A stretch of DNA of 21,508 nt, from contig DASUXY010000044.1 in assembly GCA_036377675.1 (NCBI GenBank), positions 1-21,508 on the forward strand, in the 5' to 3' direction. The notes under the pieces are model-generated. The model was not told the origin of the DNA. It searched no databases and saw nothing but the letters and a program-made list of their open reading frames with translations. Source of the DNA: DASUXY01 sp036377675. Lineage in GTDB: Bacteria; Bacillota; Bacilli; Bacillales; Amphibacillaceae. The position numbers were made by a program, and so were the translations under genes. Within the stretch, counting starts at the first letter, position 1; every line of letters starts with the position of its first letter. Shown here one piece after another: positions 1 through 8,025 of this stretch.

Positions 1-133
1 CGAAATGGCGTATGAAGTATTTTTATATCAAAACAAACATCACTATTACCAAGTACCTCAACTACAACAACAAGATATGCAAGAGCTTATAAATAGCTTT
101 GCACCAATCCAAGGCGGAACGATGACTCACTAA
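1..133 (+). CDS. C-terminal part of an unidentified protein (5' end outside window)
   Basis: An open frame enters from the left edge (first full codon at base 2) and stops at TAA 131-133, giving the last 43 residues, ending in GGTMTH. The visible part is polar and rich in Gln and Tyr, with no membrane segment or recognisable motif. A strong hairpin terminator follows within a few bases, which supports this being a real gene end. I do not recognise the family. Confidence 0.55.
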   Translation, partial: EMAYEVFLYQNKHHYYQVPQLQQQDMQELINSFAPIQGGTMTH

Positions 134-136
134 TAT

Positions 137-171
137 AAAAAACGCTACCAATTATAGTGGTAGCGTTTTTT
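137..171 (+). terminator. Rho-independent terminator, probably bidirectional
   Basis: The 10-bp perfect stem AACGCTACCA (141-150) / TGGTAGCGTT (158-167) has a 7-nt loop. It is preceded by an A-run and followed by a T-run, so it can work on both strands. It closes the partial gene on the left and probably also the convergent YitT-family gene, which has no other hairpin between its stop and here. Confidence 0.85.
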
Positions 172-265
172 AAATCTTTGACCTCATAGTGGCTACTTAT
201 CTTTCATCTCTTCACACATAACACGATAGCACTTAAATGAATAAAAACTTACAGATTATATGTAT

Positions 266-1129
266 TTACAACTTCTGTCCGTAATATTTTTCCAAGGAGA
301 AACCCCGTCCCAATATATCTGATGCATGAATAAAAATGACAAACGATGTCGGAGCTTCCTTTAAAAGCAACTGTTTTAACTGAATCGCTTCTTGGTTCTC
401 CGCTACACAAAATATCATCGTATTCGCTTGATTCGAATACCCACCGATTGAGCGTACTTTCGTATGGCCGCGATCGATGCCTTCACGGATTAACCTTTCA
501 ATTTTCTTTGCTTCGTCTGTAATAATTAATACTAATTTAGTAGCAGATGTCCGTAATTGGATAACGTCAATCGCTTTGCTCGTTATATAAATACAGAGGA
601 GCGCAAACAATGTTAGCTCTAAATGAAAGACGATGAGCGACGAAATAACGACAAACCCGTCAACGATTAATTGAGAGTATCCACTAGATAAACCCGTTAA
701 TTTTTTTACGATTTGTGCAATCGCAGCTGTTCCCCCTGTCGAGCCTCCGCCTTTATAAACAATACCGAGACCGGCACCGAGAATGATTCCTCCATAAACC
801 GCTCCTAAAAATGGATGAGTGACCGTAAATGGGATGTCTGCACTTAACCAAATGACAAACGGCACCGAAAATGTTCCAACTAACGTTTTTCCACCGAAAT
901 CTTTTCCGAGCACAAGCCAGCCGATAATAAAGATTGGAATATTCATTACAAACTGTGTAAAGGCGGGGCTAAGTTCATACAATTCGTATAAAATCGTGCT
1001 GACACCTGAAAGGCCTCCTGCTGCAAGTTTCGCTGGTAATAAAAACATATTGTAAGCTAACCCAACGAGGATAGCACCGATGACGACATAAAAATAATCG
1101 ATAGCTATCTTTTTCATCTTCGTTTTCAT
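266..1129 (-). CDS. YitT family integral membrane protein (DUF161 + DUF2179)
   Basis: The 287-aa product is the usual length for the YitT family. About five hydrophobic segments fill residues 10-180, with the glycine-rich stretch GGGSTGGTAAIAQIV typical of the family near residues 127-141. A soluble C-terminal DUF2179-like domain follows (about 200-285, containing GIDRGHTKVRSIGGYS). The substrate and function of the family are not established. The start at 1129 has AAAGGA upstream at a rather long spacing. An internal ATG at 1117 is an alternative that would remove four residues. It is transcribed divergently from the LtaS-type gene and probably ends at the shared terminator near 140-170. Confidence 0.85.
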   Translation of the reverse strand: MKTKMKKIAIDYFYVVIGAILVGLAYNMFLLPAKLAAGGLSGVSTILYELYELSPAFTQFVMNIPIFIIGWLVLGKDFGGKTLVGTFSVPFVIWLSADIPFTVTHPFLGAVYGGIILGAGLGIVYKGGGSTGGTAAIAQIVKKLTGLSSGYSQLIVDGFVVISSLIVFHLELTLFALLCIYITSKAIDVIQLRTSATKLVLIITDEAKKIERLIREGIDRGHTKVRSIGGYSNQANTMIFCVAENQEAIQLKQLLLKEAPTSFVIFIHASDILGRGFSLEKYYGQKL

Positions 1130-1299
1130 CTTCGTCTTGTTTTCCTTTCTGATCTTGTCATTTTTATTTTCATACGGATCTTCTCTAACCTATTCTATAT
1201 AAAACATAAATAACCCTTACATATAATACAAATGATTTATGTATCTCGGGAATTTCTCATGATTAGATCCTTTTGTTATTTTCGGAACAATTATAAAAC

Positions 1300-1328
1300 T
1301 TGTATATAAATCAAATTTGTTGTATAAT
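1300..1328 (+). promoter_or_regulatory. SigA-type promoter of the LtaS gene
   Basis: A -35 TTGTAT (1300-1305) and a perfect -10 TATAAT (1323-1328) are separated by 17 bp. The predicted start lies near 1335, leaving a leader of about 40 nt before the ATG at 1376. Confidence 0.7.
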
Positions 1329-1375
1329 ATAAATTCGGCGGTTTAAGAGGAGAAACATGAGGTGAAAATGTAATT

Positions 1376-3322
1376 ATGGAAAAAATGAAGAAATTATTAA
1401 CATCCAAAATGGGGTTCTTCTTTGTAGCAGTACTCTTACTTTGGACGAAGACGTACATTATATATGTCAATGAGTTTAATTTAGACATCGAGAATTACAT
1501 GCAAGCATTTCTTCTGTTCTTAAATCCTCTAAGTTCGGCATTGCTTTTCTTAGGATTTGCCTTATTTGCAAAAGGAAGAAAAGCAGGTATATGGATAATC
1601 ATCATTGACACACTGATGAGTTTCTTTCTATATGCCAATGTTGTCTTCTATCGTGCGAACTCGGACTACATTACACTGCCAACATTAACACAGACGAGCA
1701 ATTTCGGTAGTCTAGGTGGCAGTATCGCTAGTTTAGTTCAATGGTCCGATCTCTTGTATGCGTTTGATATTTTCATTTTGATTGGACTGTTTGTATGGGG
1801 TTATAAACAGTGGTCCACTCAACGAATTCCTATTCGAAAGCCGTTAATGATTATGGCAACAGCCGTCGTCGTCTTTGCAGTTAATTTAGGCTTAGCTGAA
1901 ACAGATCGACCGCAGCTATTGAAGAGAACGTTCGACCGGAATTACATTGTAAAATATTTAGGTGCTTATAACTTTGCGATTTATGATGCGATTCAAAATC
2001 TACAATCGTCCTCGCAAAGAGTTCTGGCGGATAGTAACGATATAACGATTGTAGAAAACTATACAAAAAGTAAATTTGCAGAACCAGATCCTGAATTGTT
2101 CGGTGTAGCTGAAGGAAAAAACATTATTAAAATTCATTTAGAATCATTTCAATCATTTTTAATTGACTTTGAATTACACGGTGAAGAAGTAACACCTTTC
2201 ATCAATTCACTCGTACATGATCAAGATGAAAACTTTACGTATTTTGAAAACTTCTTCCATCAAACCGAACAAGGTAAAACAGCTGATGCTGAATTTATCC
2301 TAGCTAACTCCATTTATGGGTTACCGCAAGGAGCTGCATTTGTGACAAGAAGTAAAAATACGTATCAAGCATTACCTGCCATTATGAAGCAAAAGCAAGA
2401 TTATACAAACGTTGTTCTTCACGGAGACTACAAGTCATTTTGGAACCGTGACGAGATTTATAAAAACTTTGCGATCGATGAGTATTACGACGCAACATAT
2501 TACGATATGAGCCCAAATCAAGTCATTAATTATGGCTTAAAAGATAAACCGTTTTTCACGGAATCAATGCCAATGCTTGAATCATTGGAAGAACCATTTT
2601 ATGCACATTTATTAACGCTCACGCATCACCATCCGTATTTAATCGATGATGAAGATGCGACAATTGCGCCAGCTGAAACAGGAGATGGCTCTGTTGACCG
2701 TTATTTTCAAACAGCGCGTTATTTAGATGAATCATTGGAACAATTTTTCAATGACTTGAAAGAATCTGGACTATACGATGACTCTGTAATTGTCATTTAT
2801 GGTGACCATTACGGTATTTCTACGAACCATAACCGTGCGATGATGGAAATACTTGGAGAAGAAATTACACCATTTAAAAATGCTCAATTACAGCGTGTAC
2901 CGTTTATGATTAAGATTCCAGGAGTTGAAGGAAAAGGGACTGTTGAGGAATATTCTGGACAAATGGATGTTATGCCTACTTTATTACATTTGTTAGGAAT
3001 TCACGGACAAGATTACATTCAATTTGGTACCGACTTATTTTCACCTGACCATAAAGACTTTGTTCCATTCCGAAATGGCGACTTTATTACACCAACATAT
3101 AGCCGCGTGTCTGGAAGTTACTATGACAATGAAACAGGTGAAGAAATAAAAGCGACGAAAGAGATGGAACAAATGAACGAGCAAGTTCAACACGAGCTTC
3201 AGCTCTCGGATAAATTACTAAATGGAGACTTGCTTCGCTTCTATGTTCCAACAGAAGACTGGGATCCGGTCGATACTTCTGAGTATCATTACGAAGACGG
3301 AGACGTTTCTGAAGGCGAATAG
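1376..3322 (+). CDS. ltaS: Lipoteichoic acid synthase, LtaS type (glycerol-phosphate polymerase)
   Basis: This 648-aa membrane enzyme of the alkaline phosphatase/sulfatase superfamily transfers glycerol-1-phosphate from phosphatidylglycerol onto the growing lipoteichoic acid chain outside the membrane. Five hydrophobic segments lie within residues 10-170. A V-L-A site (216-218) fits the signal-peptidase cut that releases the catalytic domain in LtaS. Visible active-site residues are Glu256 (HLESFQ), the nucleophile Thr302 (HQTEQGKTADAEF), His418 (LTHHHPY) and Asp477-His478 (YGDHYG). The C-terminal NGDLLRFY is as in Bacillus LtaS. Bacilli usually carry several LtaS paralogues (LtaS, YfnI, YqgS, YvgJ), so the exact paralogue is inferred. 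GAGGTG sits 11 nt before the ATG. Two minimal start-stop frames precede it in the leader. It is monocistronic, with its own promoter and terminator. Confidence 0.93.
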   Translation: MEKMKKLLTSKMGFFFVAVLLLWTKTYIIYVNEFNLDIENYMQAFLLFLNPLSSALLFLGFALFAKGRKAGIWIIIIDTLMSFFLYANVVFYRANSDYITLPTLTQTSNFGSLGGSIASLVQWSDLLYAFDIFILIGLFVWGYKQWSTQRIPIRKPLMIMATAVVVFAVNLGLAETDRPQLLKRTFDRNYIVKYLGAYNFAIYDAIQNLQSSSQRVLADSNDITIVENYTKSKFAEPDPELFGVAEGKNIIKIHLESFQSFLIDFELHGEEVTPFINSLVHDQDENFTYFENFFHQTEQGKTADAEFILANSIYGLPQGAAFVTRSKNTYQALPAIMKQKQDYTNVVLHGDYKSFWNRDEIYKNFAIDEYYDATYYDMSPNQVINYGLKDKPFFTESMPMLESLEEPFYAHLLTLTHHHPYLIDDEDATIAPAETGDGSVDRYFQTARYLDESLEQFFNDLKESGLYDDSVIVIYGDHYGISTNHNRAMMEILGEEITPFKNAQLQRVPFMIKIPGVEGKGTVEEYSGQMDVMPTLLHLLGIHGQDYIQFGTDLFSPDHKDFVPFRNGDFITPTYSRVSGSYYDNETGEEIKATKEMEQMNEQVQHELQLSDKLLNGDLLRFYVPTEDWDPVDTSEYHYEDGDVSEGE

Positions 3323-3351
3323 ATGAGTAAATGAGTAACTTTACAGTTTAC

Positions 3352-3389
3352 AACCCTTAGCTACCACAATGGCAAGCTAAGGGTTTTTT
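3352..3389 (+). terminator. Terminator of the LtaS gene
   Basis: The 11-bp perfect stem AACCCTTAGCT (3352-3362) / AGCTAAGGGTT (3375-3385) is followed by a T-run, 30 nt after the stop codon. The small gene relic on the opposite strand converges on it. Confidence 0.85.
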
Positions 3390-3410
3390 AACGTAAATAA
3401 TCCTCCTCTT

Positions 3411-3571
3411 TCACTGATTCAGCACTTGTGACATCTCTAAGGCTACATCATCACATAATAGTTCGATTTCCCCTATATAGTGGCTAGCGTAAATGACTGT
3501 ACATCCAAAGTTTGTCGAAATGTTACATAAATAATAGATGAATCTTTTAAGATAACACCAGGCATCTTCAC
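3411..3571 (-). pseudogene. Small gene relic with one frameshift (unknown family)
   Basis: On the minus strand one frame from GTG 3571 or ATG 3565 reads MPGVILKDSSIIYVTFRQ and on to SFTLATI before a stop. The next frame takes over in the same place with GEIELLCDDVALEMSQVLNQ and a TGA at 3411-3413. Together they give a smooth small acidic protein of about 50 residues with one frameshift near CACTATATAGGGG. There is no clear ribosome binding site. The two frames look like one original coding sequence because their residue style is continuous and non-random. This is an inference from reading only, and the family is unknown. A sequencing error would equally explain the shift. Confidence 0.4.
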
Positions 3572-3623
3572 TATTGTATATTCACGATGCAATCGCTCAT
3601 ACTATACGTGGAGGTGTTTTAAA

Positions 3624-3875
3624 ATGGTCGGACCGTACTTATGCCCAAACTGTAAAACAAATCGTTCCCGGTTTACTCTCATTGAACAAATCGCTACACC
3701 CGTTAAATTACACCCACAAACAGGCGAACTGTTACATGAATATACAAGAGGAGAACATGTTGAACCATTCCATACCGTTTATAACGGCCCTCAATATAAA
3801 ATCCAATGCGGTTCCTGTGGACTCATTGAAGATGAACAGGCCTTTAGTCGTTTTGCCGCATATAAACAACAATAG
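3624..3875 (+). CDS. Small zinc-ribbon protein (two CxxC knuckles), unknown function
   Basis: The product is 83 aa, with a near-perfect ribosome binding site (GGAGGTG, 7 nt before the ATG). An N-terminal PYLCPNCKTNRSRF carries Cys7 and Cys10, and a C-terminal IQCGSCG carries the second Cys pair. This four-cysteine arrangement expects one zinc bound in a rubredoxin-like ribbon. The middle part (IEQIATPVKLHPQTGE) is charged and has no membrane segment. Such small ribbons often bind nucleic acid or partner proteins, but nothing here fixes the role. The gene stands alone, followed by its own hairpin terminator. A longer frame in another phase across this region is a shadow: it runs through the terminator and into the opposite-strand gene. 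Confidence 0.75.
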   Translation: MVGPYLCPNCKTNRSRFTLIEQIATPVKLHPQTGELLHEYTRGEHVEPFHTVYNGPQYKIQCGSCGLIEDEQAFSRFAAYKQQ

Positions 3876-3921
3876 ACCATTCTCTTCGTCGAATAGACGC
3901 TCTAATGTTATCATCTTGCTT

Positions 3922-3957
3922 AAAGCCATGACCCTAAAAAAATGGGATGGCTTTTTT
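3922..3957 (+). terminator. Terminator of the zinc-ribbon gene
   Basis: The stem AAAGCCAT (3922-3929) / ATGGCTTT (3947-3954), extended inward by CCC/GGG with a small bulge, is followed by a T-run. Read on the other strand it is a weaker hairpin that may also end the germination operon, whose last gene stops at 3975. Confidence 0.75.
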
Positions 3958-3974
3958 ATAATCCAAAGGTTAAC

Positions 3975-5048
3975 TCAAGTGAACTTTTTCTTCCGCATCC
4001 AAACAACGAATAGTAAAAATAGTGGTAAAGGATATAGAACAATTGAATATGCGTACACGGTTAGGAAATATTCTTGATTCATTCGCGTATACCCCATATA
4101 GTAACCGAGCACGCCAATGATGATTGCTATCGACATATAAACTACGGCGTTTTTCCATTTTTTCCGCTTCCCTAAAAAGCCGAGTATTTGGTCACAACTA
4201 ATTCTCATAAATAAACTACAACGAATATAAGATCCAAATGTCATCAAAATCAATCCATAAACATCTAAGCGATCAACGAAGTTAATATTAATAATCCGGA
4301 CAATTTCCAATGCCGGATAGACGAAACTTTGCGACTGCCCTAAACCAAATGTCATAATTGCCCCGCTCATCGTCGATAATATCATCACTACATTAGCGAA
4401 AACACCTAATAGCGCAACGAAATAGAACCGTTTTTCACGAATATTACGGATAGGAATAATTAACATAAATAACAGTTCAATCCATATGGTACTTAGTAGA
4501 ACAGTACCTAAAATCACCGGTTTCCAACCATATTCCAACACCGGCAACAGATCGGATAATCTTCTTTCAGGAAAGTTAATAAACGTAAGCGAATGGCCTG
4601 TAAACATGACAATAAAAAAAAGAATGCTCGCCGTCAACGCAATTCCTTTTACATCTTTCAACGCTCCATTGATTGACAACAATAAGAAACTAACGACTAA
4701 AACCCAAACTGGCGTCTGTGGAAGAAATACTGTACTGATCATATCAACTAATGAAGCTAATGAAAGTGAAGCGAGAAATAGAAAATATATGACAAGGGTG
4801 GTAACCGTTAATACGCCAAGGACATTTCCTAACATTTTCTTTAAAGATACTAAAATGTCCTTATCCGGATAATGGAGTCGTAAACGATAAAGCAAAAATA
4901 AAAAGAAAGCTCCTACAGGGAAAGCGATGAGTGCGGATATCCAACTATCTCTCCCTGCAAGATTAATAACGAGCGGTAATAAGACAACATGCCCCATAAT
5001 GGGCAACGTTAAGACGATAAGGAAGAAATTTTGCCATCTATTAACCAT
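3975..5048 (-). CDS. Spore germination receptor B subunit (GerAB family, APC-type permease)
   Basis: The 357-aa polytopic protein has about ten hydrophobic segments and ends in a basic tail (WMRKKKFT). Family knowledge: GerAB proteins are APC-superfamily members in the inner spore membrane that bind the germinant, often an amino acid. Length and hydrophobic pattern fit. The start ATG lies 4 nt after the stop of the C-subunit gene. Its ribosome binding site (AAGGGAAGGTGAG) overlaps the end of that gene, so translation is probably coupled. It is third in an A-C-B operon, the order seen in gerK-type operons. The germinant cannot be read from sequence. Confidence 0.9.
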   Translation of the reverse strand: MVNRWQNFFLIVLTLPIMGHVVLLPLVINLAGRDSWISALIAFPVGAFFLFLLYRLRLHYPDKDILVSLKKMLGNVLGVLTVTTLVIYFLFLASLSLASLVDMISTVFLPQTPVWVLVVSFLLLSINGALKDVKGIALTASILFFIVMFTGHSLTFINFPERRLSDLLPVLEYGWKPVILGTVLLSTIWIELLFMLIIPIRNIREKRFYFVALLGVFANVVMILSTMSGAIMTFGLGQSQSFVYPALEIVRIININFVDRLDVYGLILMTFGSYIRCSLFMRISCDQILGFLGKRKKWKNAVVYMSIAIIIGVLGYYMGYTRMNQEYFLTVYAYSIVLYPLPLFLLFVVWMRKKKFT

Positions 5049-5052
5049 GTTC

Positions 5053-6237
5053 TCACCTTCCCTTGTTCAATTGGTAAGGATTCTTTTTCAGCGGTTTTTC
5101 TTGGCGATAACCGGGTCGTTCGATCAACCCTTTATCAAGTATGATGGTCTCTACATGGATTCGGACGTCTGCATCTGCAAAAACTTCGTCCCAACGATCA
5201 CTCACCTGTTTAAACGCATCGGGTTGTTTTCGATACACATTTAATCCGATCGCTGTCGCATCTGTTTTCAAGTCATGTTGTAAAATATGTAAAGCATGTC
5301 GCATATCTTTTTCAATCCGCTCCTCAATCAATTCACTAAATTGCTTAATCCACTCATTAATCGACTCCACATGACGAACGTTTTGATCTGCGAGTTTCCC
5401 CCTAGCTTTGACATGGATGTCTACTTGTAAGCGCTCACCGTCTAGATGTGGCTTTATCTTTGTTTTTCCTTTTAACAGTTTAAAAGAAGTCTTATCACCA
5501 TCTTTGGAAATTGTAATATTTCCTCCTTGTGTTTCATCATTGAGCCAAAGTAATCCAAATGTTTCACGTAAGTTTAACTTTCCTACAAGTTTCCCTTCGT
5601 TGAATATACCTGCTCCTGTAAACTCAGTGTGTATTTCATTACTTTGCAGAGTATTCCTAACATATGGAAGATAGCCATTTTTAATCGGGTTCAACAACAT
5701 TCTAAAAAACTCCCTCGCCCTTACCGCCGGGTAATCAGAAACATAATCGACGAATTCCATTGCCGAAGTCAATTGTTCAGAAATGATATTACTAAAAATG
5801 GGAGCAACCGAAAAAATATCTTTCGGTGTCTCATCCGTTACAAACAAAAAGCTATTTAAACGAAGCATTTGTTCCCTTCTTAAAATATCTAAAAAGTATA
5901 AGACATCTTCATCCGTTGCTAAGTCACTATGAATAATCCACACATGAGCATGAGTAAAGAACAACCGTCGTTTAGCAATCCGAATGACCTCGCGAGCCGC
6001 ATCAAACAACGTTTTACTTTTAACTTCAAGAAGGATGCTTCTCCCTTTCGCGCTCGCTCCTTCTGTTGGTGCTACAGCCGAAGGGGCGGTTGCTTCGACG
6101 ACGATATTGTATTCATTTTCATCTGTTTTACTTAAACCGACACCGAGCACCATAATCGATTCATCCAGTTCTACAATATCCCAACATCCTGATAAGAAGA
6201 CAAGCCATATAAGGTTAATACAGACGAATTTCTTCAT
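5053..6237 (-). CDS. Spore germination receptor C subunit (GerAC family lipoprotein)
   Basis: The 394-aa product has a short signal peptide and a lipobox LSGC. Cys18 would be lipidated by Lgt, and CWDIVELDE is the usual start of mature GerAC proteins. The rest is a soluble three-domain-like body with no further membrane segments, lying on the outer face of the inner spore membrane. Its ATG overlaps the stop of the A-subunit gene by four bases (ATGA, 6237-6234), which argues for translational coupling and equal amounts of subunits. It ends 4 nt before the B-subunit gene. The length matches the family and no defect is visible. Confidence 0.92.
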   Translation of the reverse strand: MKKFVCINLIWLVFLSGCWDIVELDESIMVLGVGLSKTDENEYNIVVEATAPSAVAPTEGASAKGRSILLEVKSKTLFDAAREVIRIAKRRLFFTHAHVWIIHSDLATDEDVLYFLDILRREQMLRLNSFLFVTDETPKDIFSVAPIFSNIISEQLTSAMEFVDYVSDYPAVRAREFFRMLLNPIKNGYLPYVRNTLQSNEIHTEFTGAGIFNEGKLVGKLNLRETFGLLWLNDETQGGNITISKDGDKTSFKLLKGKTKIKPHLDGERLQVDIHVKARGKLADQNVRHVESINEWIKQFSELIEERIEKDMRHALHILQHDLKTDATAIGLNVYRKQPDAFKQVSDRWDEVFADADVRIHVETIILDKGLIERPGYRQEKPLKKNPYQLNKGR

Positions 6238-7802
6238 TCAACATAATCCTCCCTACTCGGAGTTTCAGGAACATTTTTGTAGCGAATCGGCCGCGTATGT
6301 GGGATACTTTTTGGTCGGTATTTTAAATTTTTGTAAGGTACGCGAATGATGAAATCTCGCCAATCTCTTAAATGAATCGGTGCGACTGGACCAAAGTAAG
6401 GAACCCCCATCGTCTTAATATTTACGAGATGCGTAATCGTAGCCAAAATACCAATCATCAACCCGTAAAAACCGAATAAAGCACTTGGAATCATATAAAA
6501 AAGCCGTAGTAAAGCAACTACTTCAGTTACGGGGGTAACAAGAAACGTCGTAATTGTAGAAATAGCGACAATAATAATCGTTTGTGCACTAATCAATCCT
6601 GCTGCAACTGACACTTCTCCAAGGATCAGCGCCCCGACGATACTTACCGCTTGTCCAATTGCTCGAGGCATACGAACACCCGCTTCCCGAACAATTTCAA
6701 ATAAAATAAGTAACATCATCGTTTCCAAAAATAGCGGAAAAGGTACGCCCTCCCGCGATTCTTCAAGTGCAATGAGAAATTGAGAGGGAATCATTTCTTT
6801 ATGAATATTTACTGCACAAATATAAACAGATGGGAGTAATATACTAAAGATTAAGGATAAAAAGCGTAAAAGACGGAGAAAACTCGTATAATAAGGCTTA
6901 GAACTATAATCCTCAACACTATGAATCGTTTCAATGAATAAATGTGGATAATAAAGCGCCACAGGATCTCCATCCGTCAGTAAAGCAACTCTTCCTTCCA
7001 TCATCATCGCCGCTAATCGATCCGGCCGTTCTGTATTCCCCGTTGTTGGAAAAATGGAATGCGGGTGTTCTGCCAAATACTGCTCCAATTGTCCCGAACT
7101 CGAAATATCATCAACTTTGATTTGGATGATTCTTTCATGCATCCGTTCGACGATTTTTGGGTCGGCAATTCCTTCAACATAAGCGATGACTACATCGGTT
7201 TGACTATACTCACCAATGATGTATGTATGTAAATGTAAGTTCGGATGGGAGATTCTTTTTCTAAGTAAGGAAATATTCGTATCCAGTTCTTCTACAAAGC
7301 CTTCTCTTGAACCACTGACAACCGTTTCGGTTGACGGTTCTTCGATAGCCCTTTCGACGGAACCCTCTGCATTAATGAGTAGTGCCGTGTTACACCCATC
7401 CGCTAAAAGAATGGCACTTCCTTTAAAAAGTTGCATGATACATATATACAAATTCGTTTCTTCGACAATATCCTGCACATACATTTTTTTCTTAAGACTA
7501 GCCGTTAAATTTTTTTCTCCGTTCAATGATTTAGACAATAACGGTTCAACGACTTGTTGACGAAGGGGGCGTTCATCTACTAAACCACCGATTCCTACTA
7601 TGAGGAGTGAAACGGTTGTTTTCTGGCCGAGTTGGATATCAAATTCGCGCTTAAATAGATCTGGCTCGCTTCCGATTATTTGTTGAATCATTCGTTTATT
7701 TTTAGAAAGATCTTTATGAATAGGGATTTGTTTAACCTTTGTTAAATTGCTTTTTACTTCTTTTTTTTGCACTTTTTTTGACTTGCTCTTCCATTTAAAC
7801 AA
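6234..7802 (-). CDS. Spore germination receptor A subunit (GerAA family)
   Basis: The 522-aa first gene of the operon has a very basic start (KWKSKSKKVQKKEVK), a soluble N-terminal region up to about residue 300, and then several membrane segments (about 305-475). It carries the family stretches FPTTGNTERPDR and MEGRVALLTDGDP. Translation starts with TTG at 7802, chosen because AAAGGAG lies 7 nt upstream and no ATG is placed as well. The protein forms the germinant receptor with the B and C subunits and signals for release of ions and dipicolinate. A sigma-G-like promoter lies about 50 nt upstream. Confidence 0.93.
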   Translation of the reverse strand: MFKWKSKSKKVQKKEVKSNLTKVKQIPIHKDLSKNKRMIQQIIGSEPDLFKREFDIQLGQKTTVSLLIVGIGGLVDERPLRQQVVEPLLSKSLNGEKNLTASLKKKMYVQDIVEETNLYICIMQLFKGSAILLADGCNTALLINAEGSVERAIEEPSTETVVSGSREGFVEELDTNISLLRKRISHPNLHLHTYIIGEYSQTDVVIAYVEGIADPKIVERMHERIIQIKVDDISSSGQLEQYLAEHPHSIFPTTGNTERPDRLAAMMMEGRVALLTDGDPVALYYPHLFIETIHSVEDYSSKPYYTSFLRLLRFLSLIFSILLPSVYICAVNIHKEMIPSQFLIALEESREGVPFPLFLETMMLLILFEIVREAGVRMPRAIGQAVSIVGALILGEVSVAAGLISAQTIIIVAISTITTFLVTPVTEVVALLRLFYMIPSALFGFYGLMIGILATITHLVNIKTMGVPYFGPVAPIHLRDWRDFIIRVPYKNLKYRPKSIPHTRPIRYKNVPETPSREDYVE

Positions 7803-7854
7803 AGCGATTCTCCTTTAAAAAATGGCCTATTTATACACTTTTGAATGCATGCTT

Positions 7855-7884
7855 TATTATGTGTTTGAAGGCAACGGTTTATAC
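7855..7884 (-). promoter_or_regulatory. Predicted sigma-G (forespore) promoter of the ger operon
   Basis: On the minus strand, GTATA (7884-7880) matches the Bacillus sigma-G -35 pattern gHATR. CATAATA (7861-7855) matches the -10 pattern CATnMTA. They are 18 bp apart, the usual sigma-G spacing. Germinant receptor operons are known sigma-G targets, so position and motif agree. Confidence 0.65.
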
Positions 7885-7959
7885 TTCTTCAAGTTCAATA
7901 TGTTTTGTTCCTTTAAATTGCTTGGAGTAGAAAAAGAGTGCATAATCTGAAGTCTCTTC

Positions 7960-7988
7960 TTTACACATCGTAAGCGATTACATATAAT
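7960..7988 (+). promoter_or_regulatory. SigA promoter of the acetoacetate-CoA ligase gene, with a cre-like site in its spacer
   Basis: TTTACA (7960-7965), a 17-bp spacer and TATAAT (7983-7988) make a strong promoter. Within the spacer, CGTAAGCGATTACA (7969-7982) matches the CcpA cre consensus TGWAANCGNTNWCA at all defined positions except the first. CcpA bound there would block RNA polymerase, predicting glucose repression of the ligase gene. Confidence 0.75.
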
Positions 7989-8025
7989 AGTGTTAATCAT
8001 CTAAAAATTCAGGGGTGATTTAATA

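Noticed and set aside
3574..4077. 167-codon plus-strand frame over the zinc-ribbon gene and the end of the GerB gene
   Set aside because: It has no ribosome binding site, runs through a terminator and overlaps two well-supported genes. It is a shadow frame.
5984..6349. 121-codon plus-strand frame opposite the GerA/GerC junction
   Set aside because: Antisense to two strongly supported genes, with no start signals.
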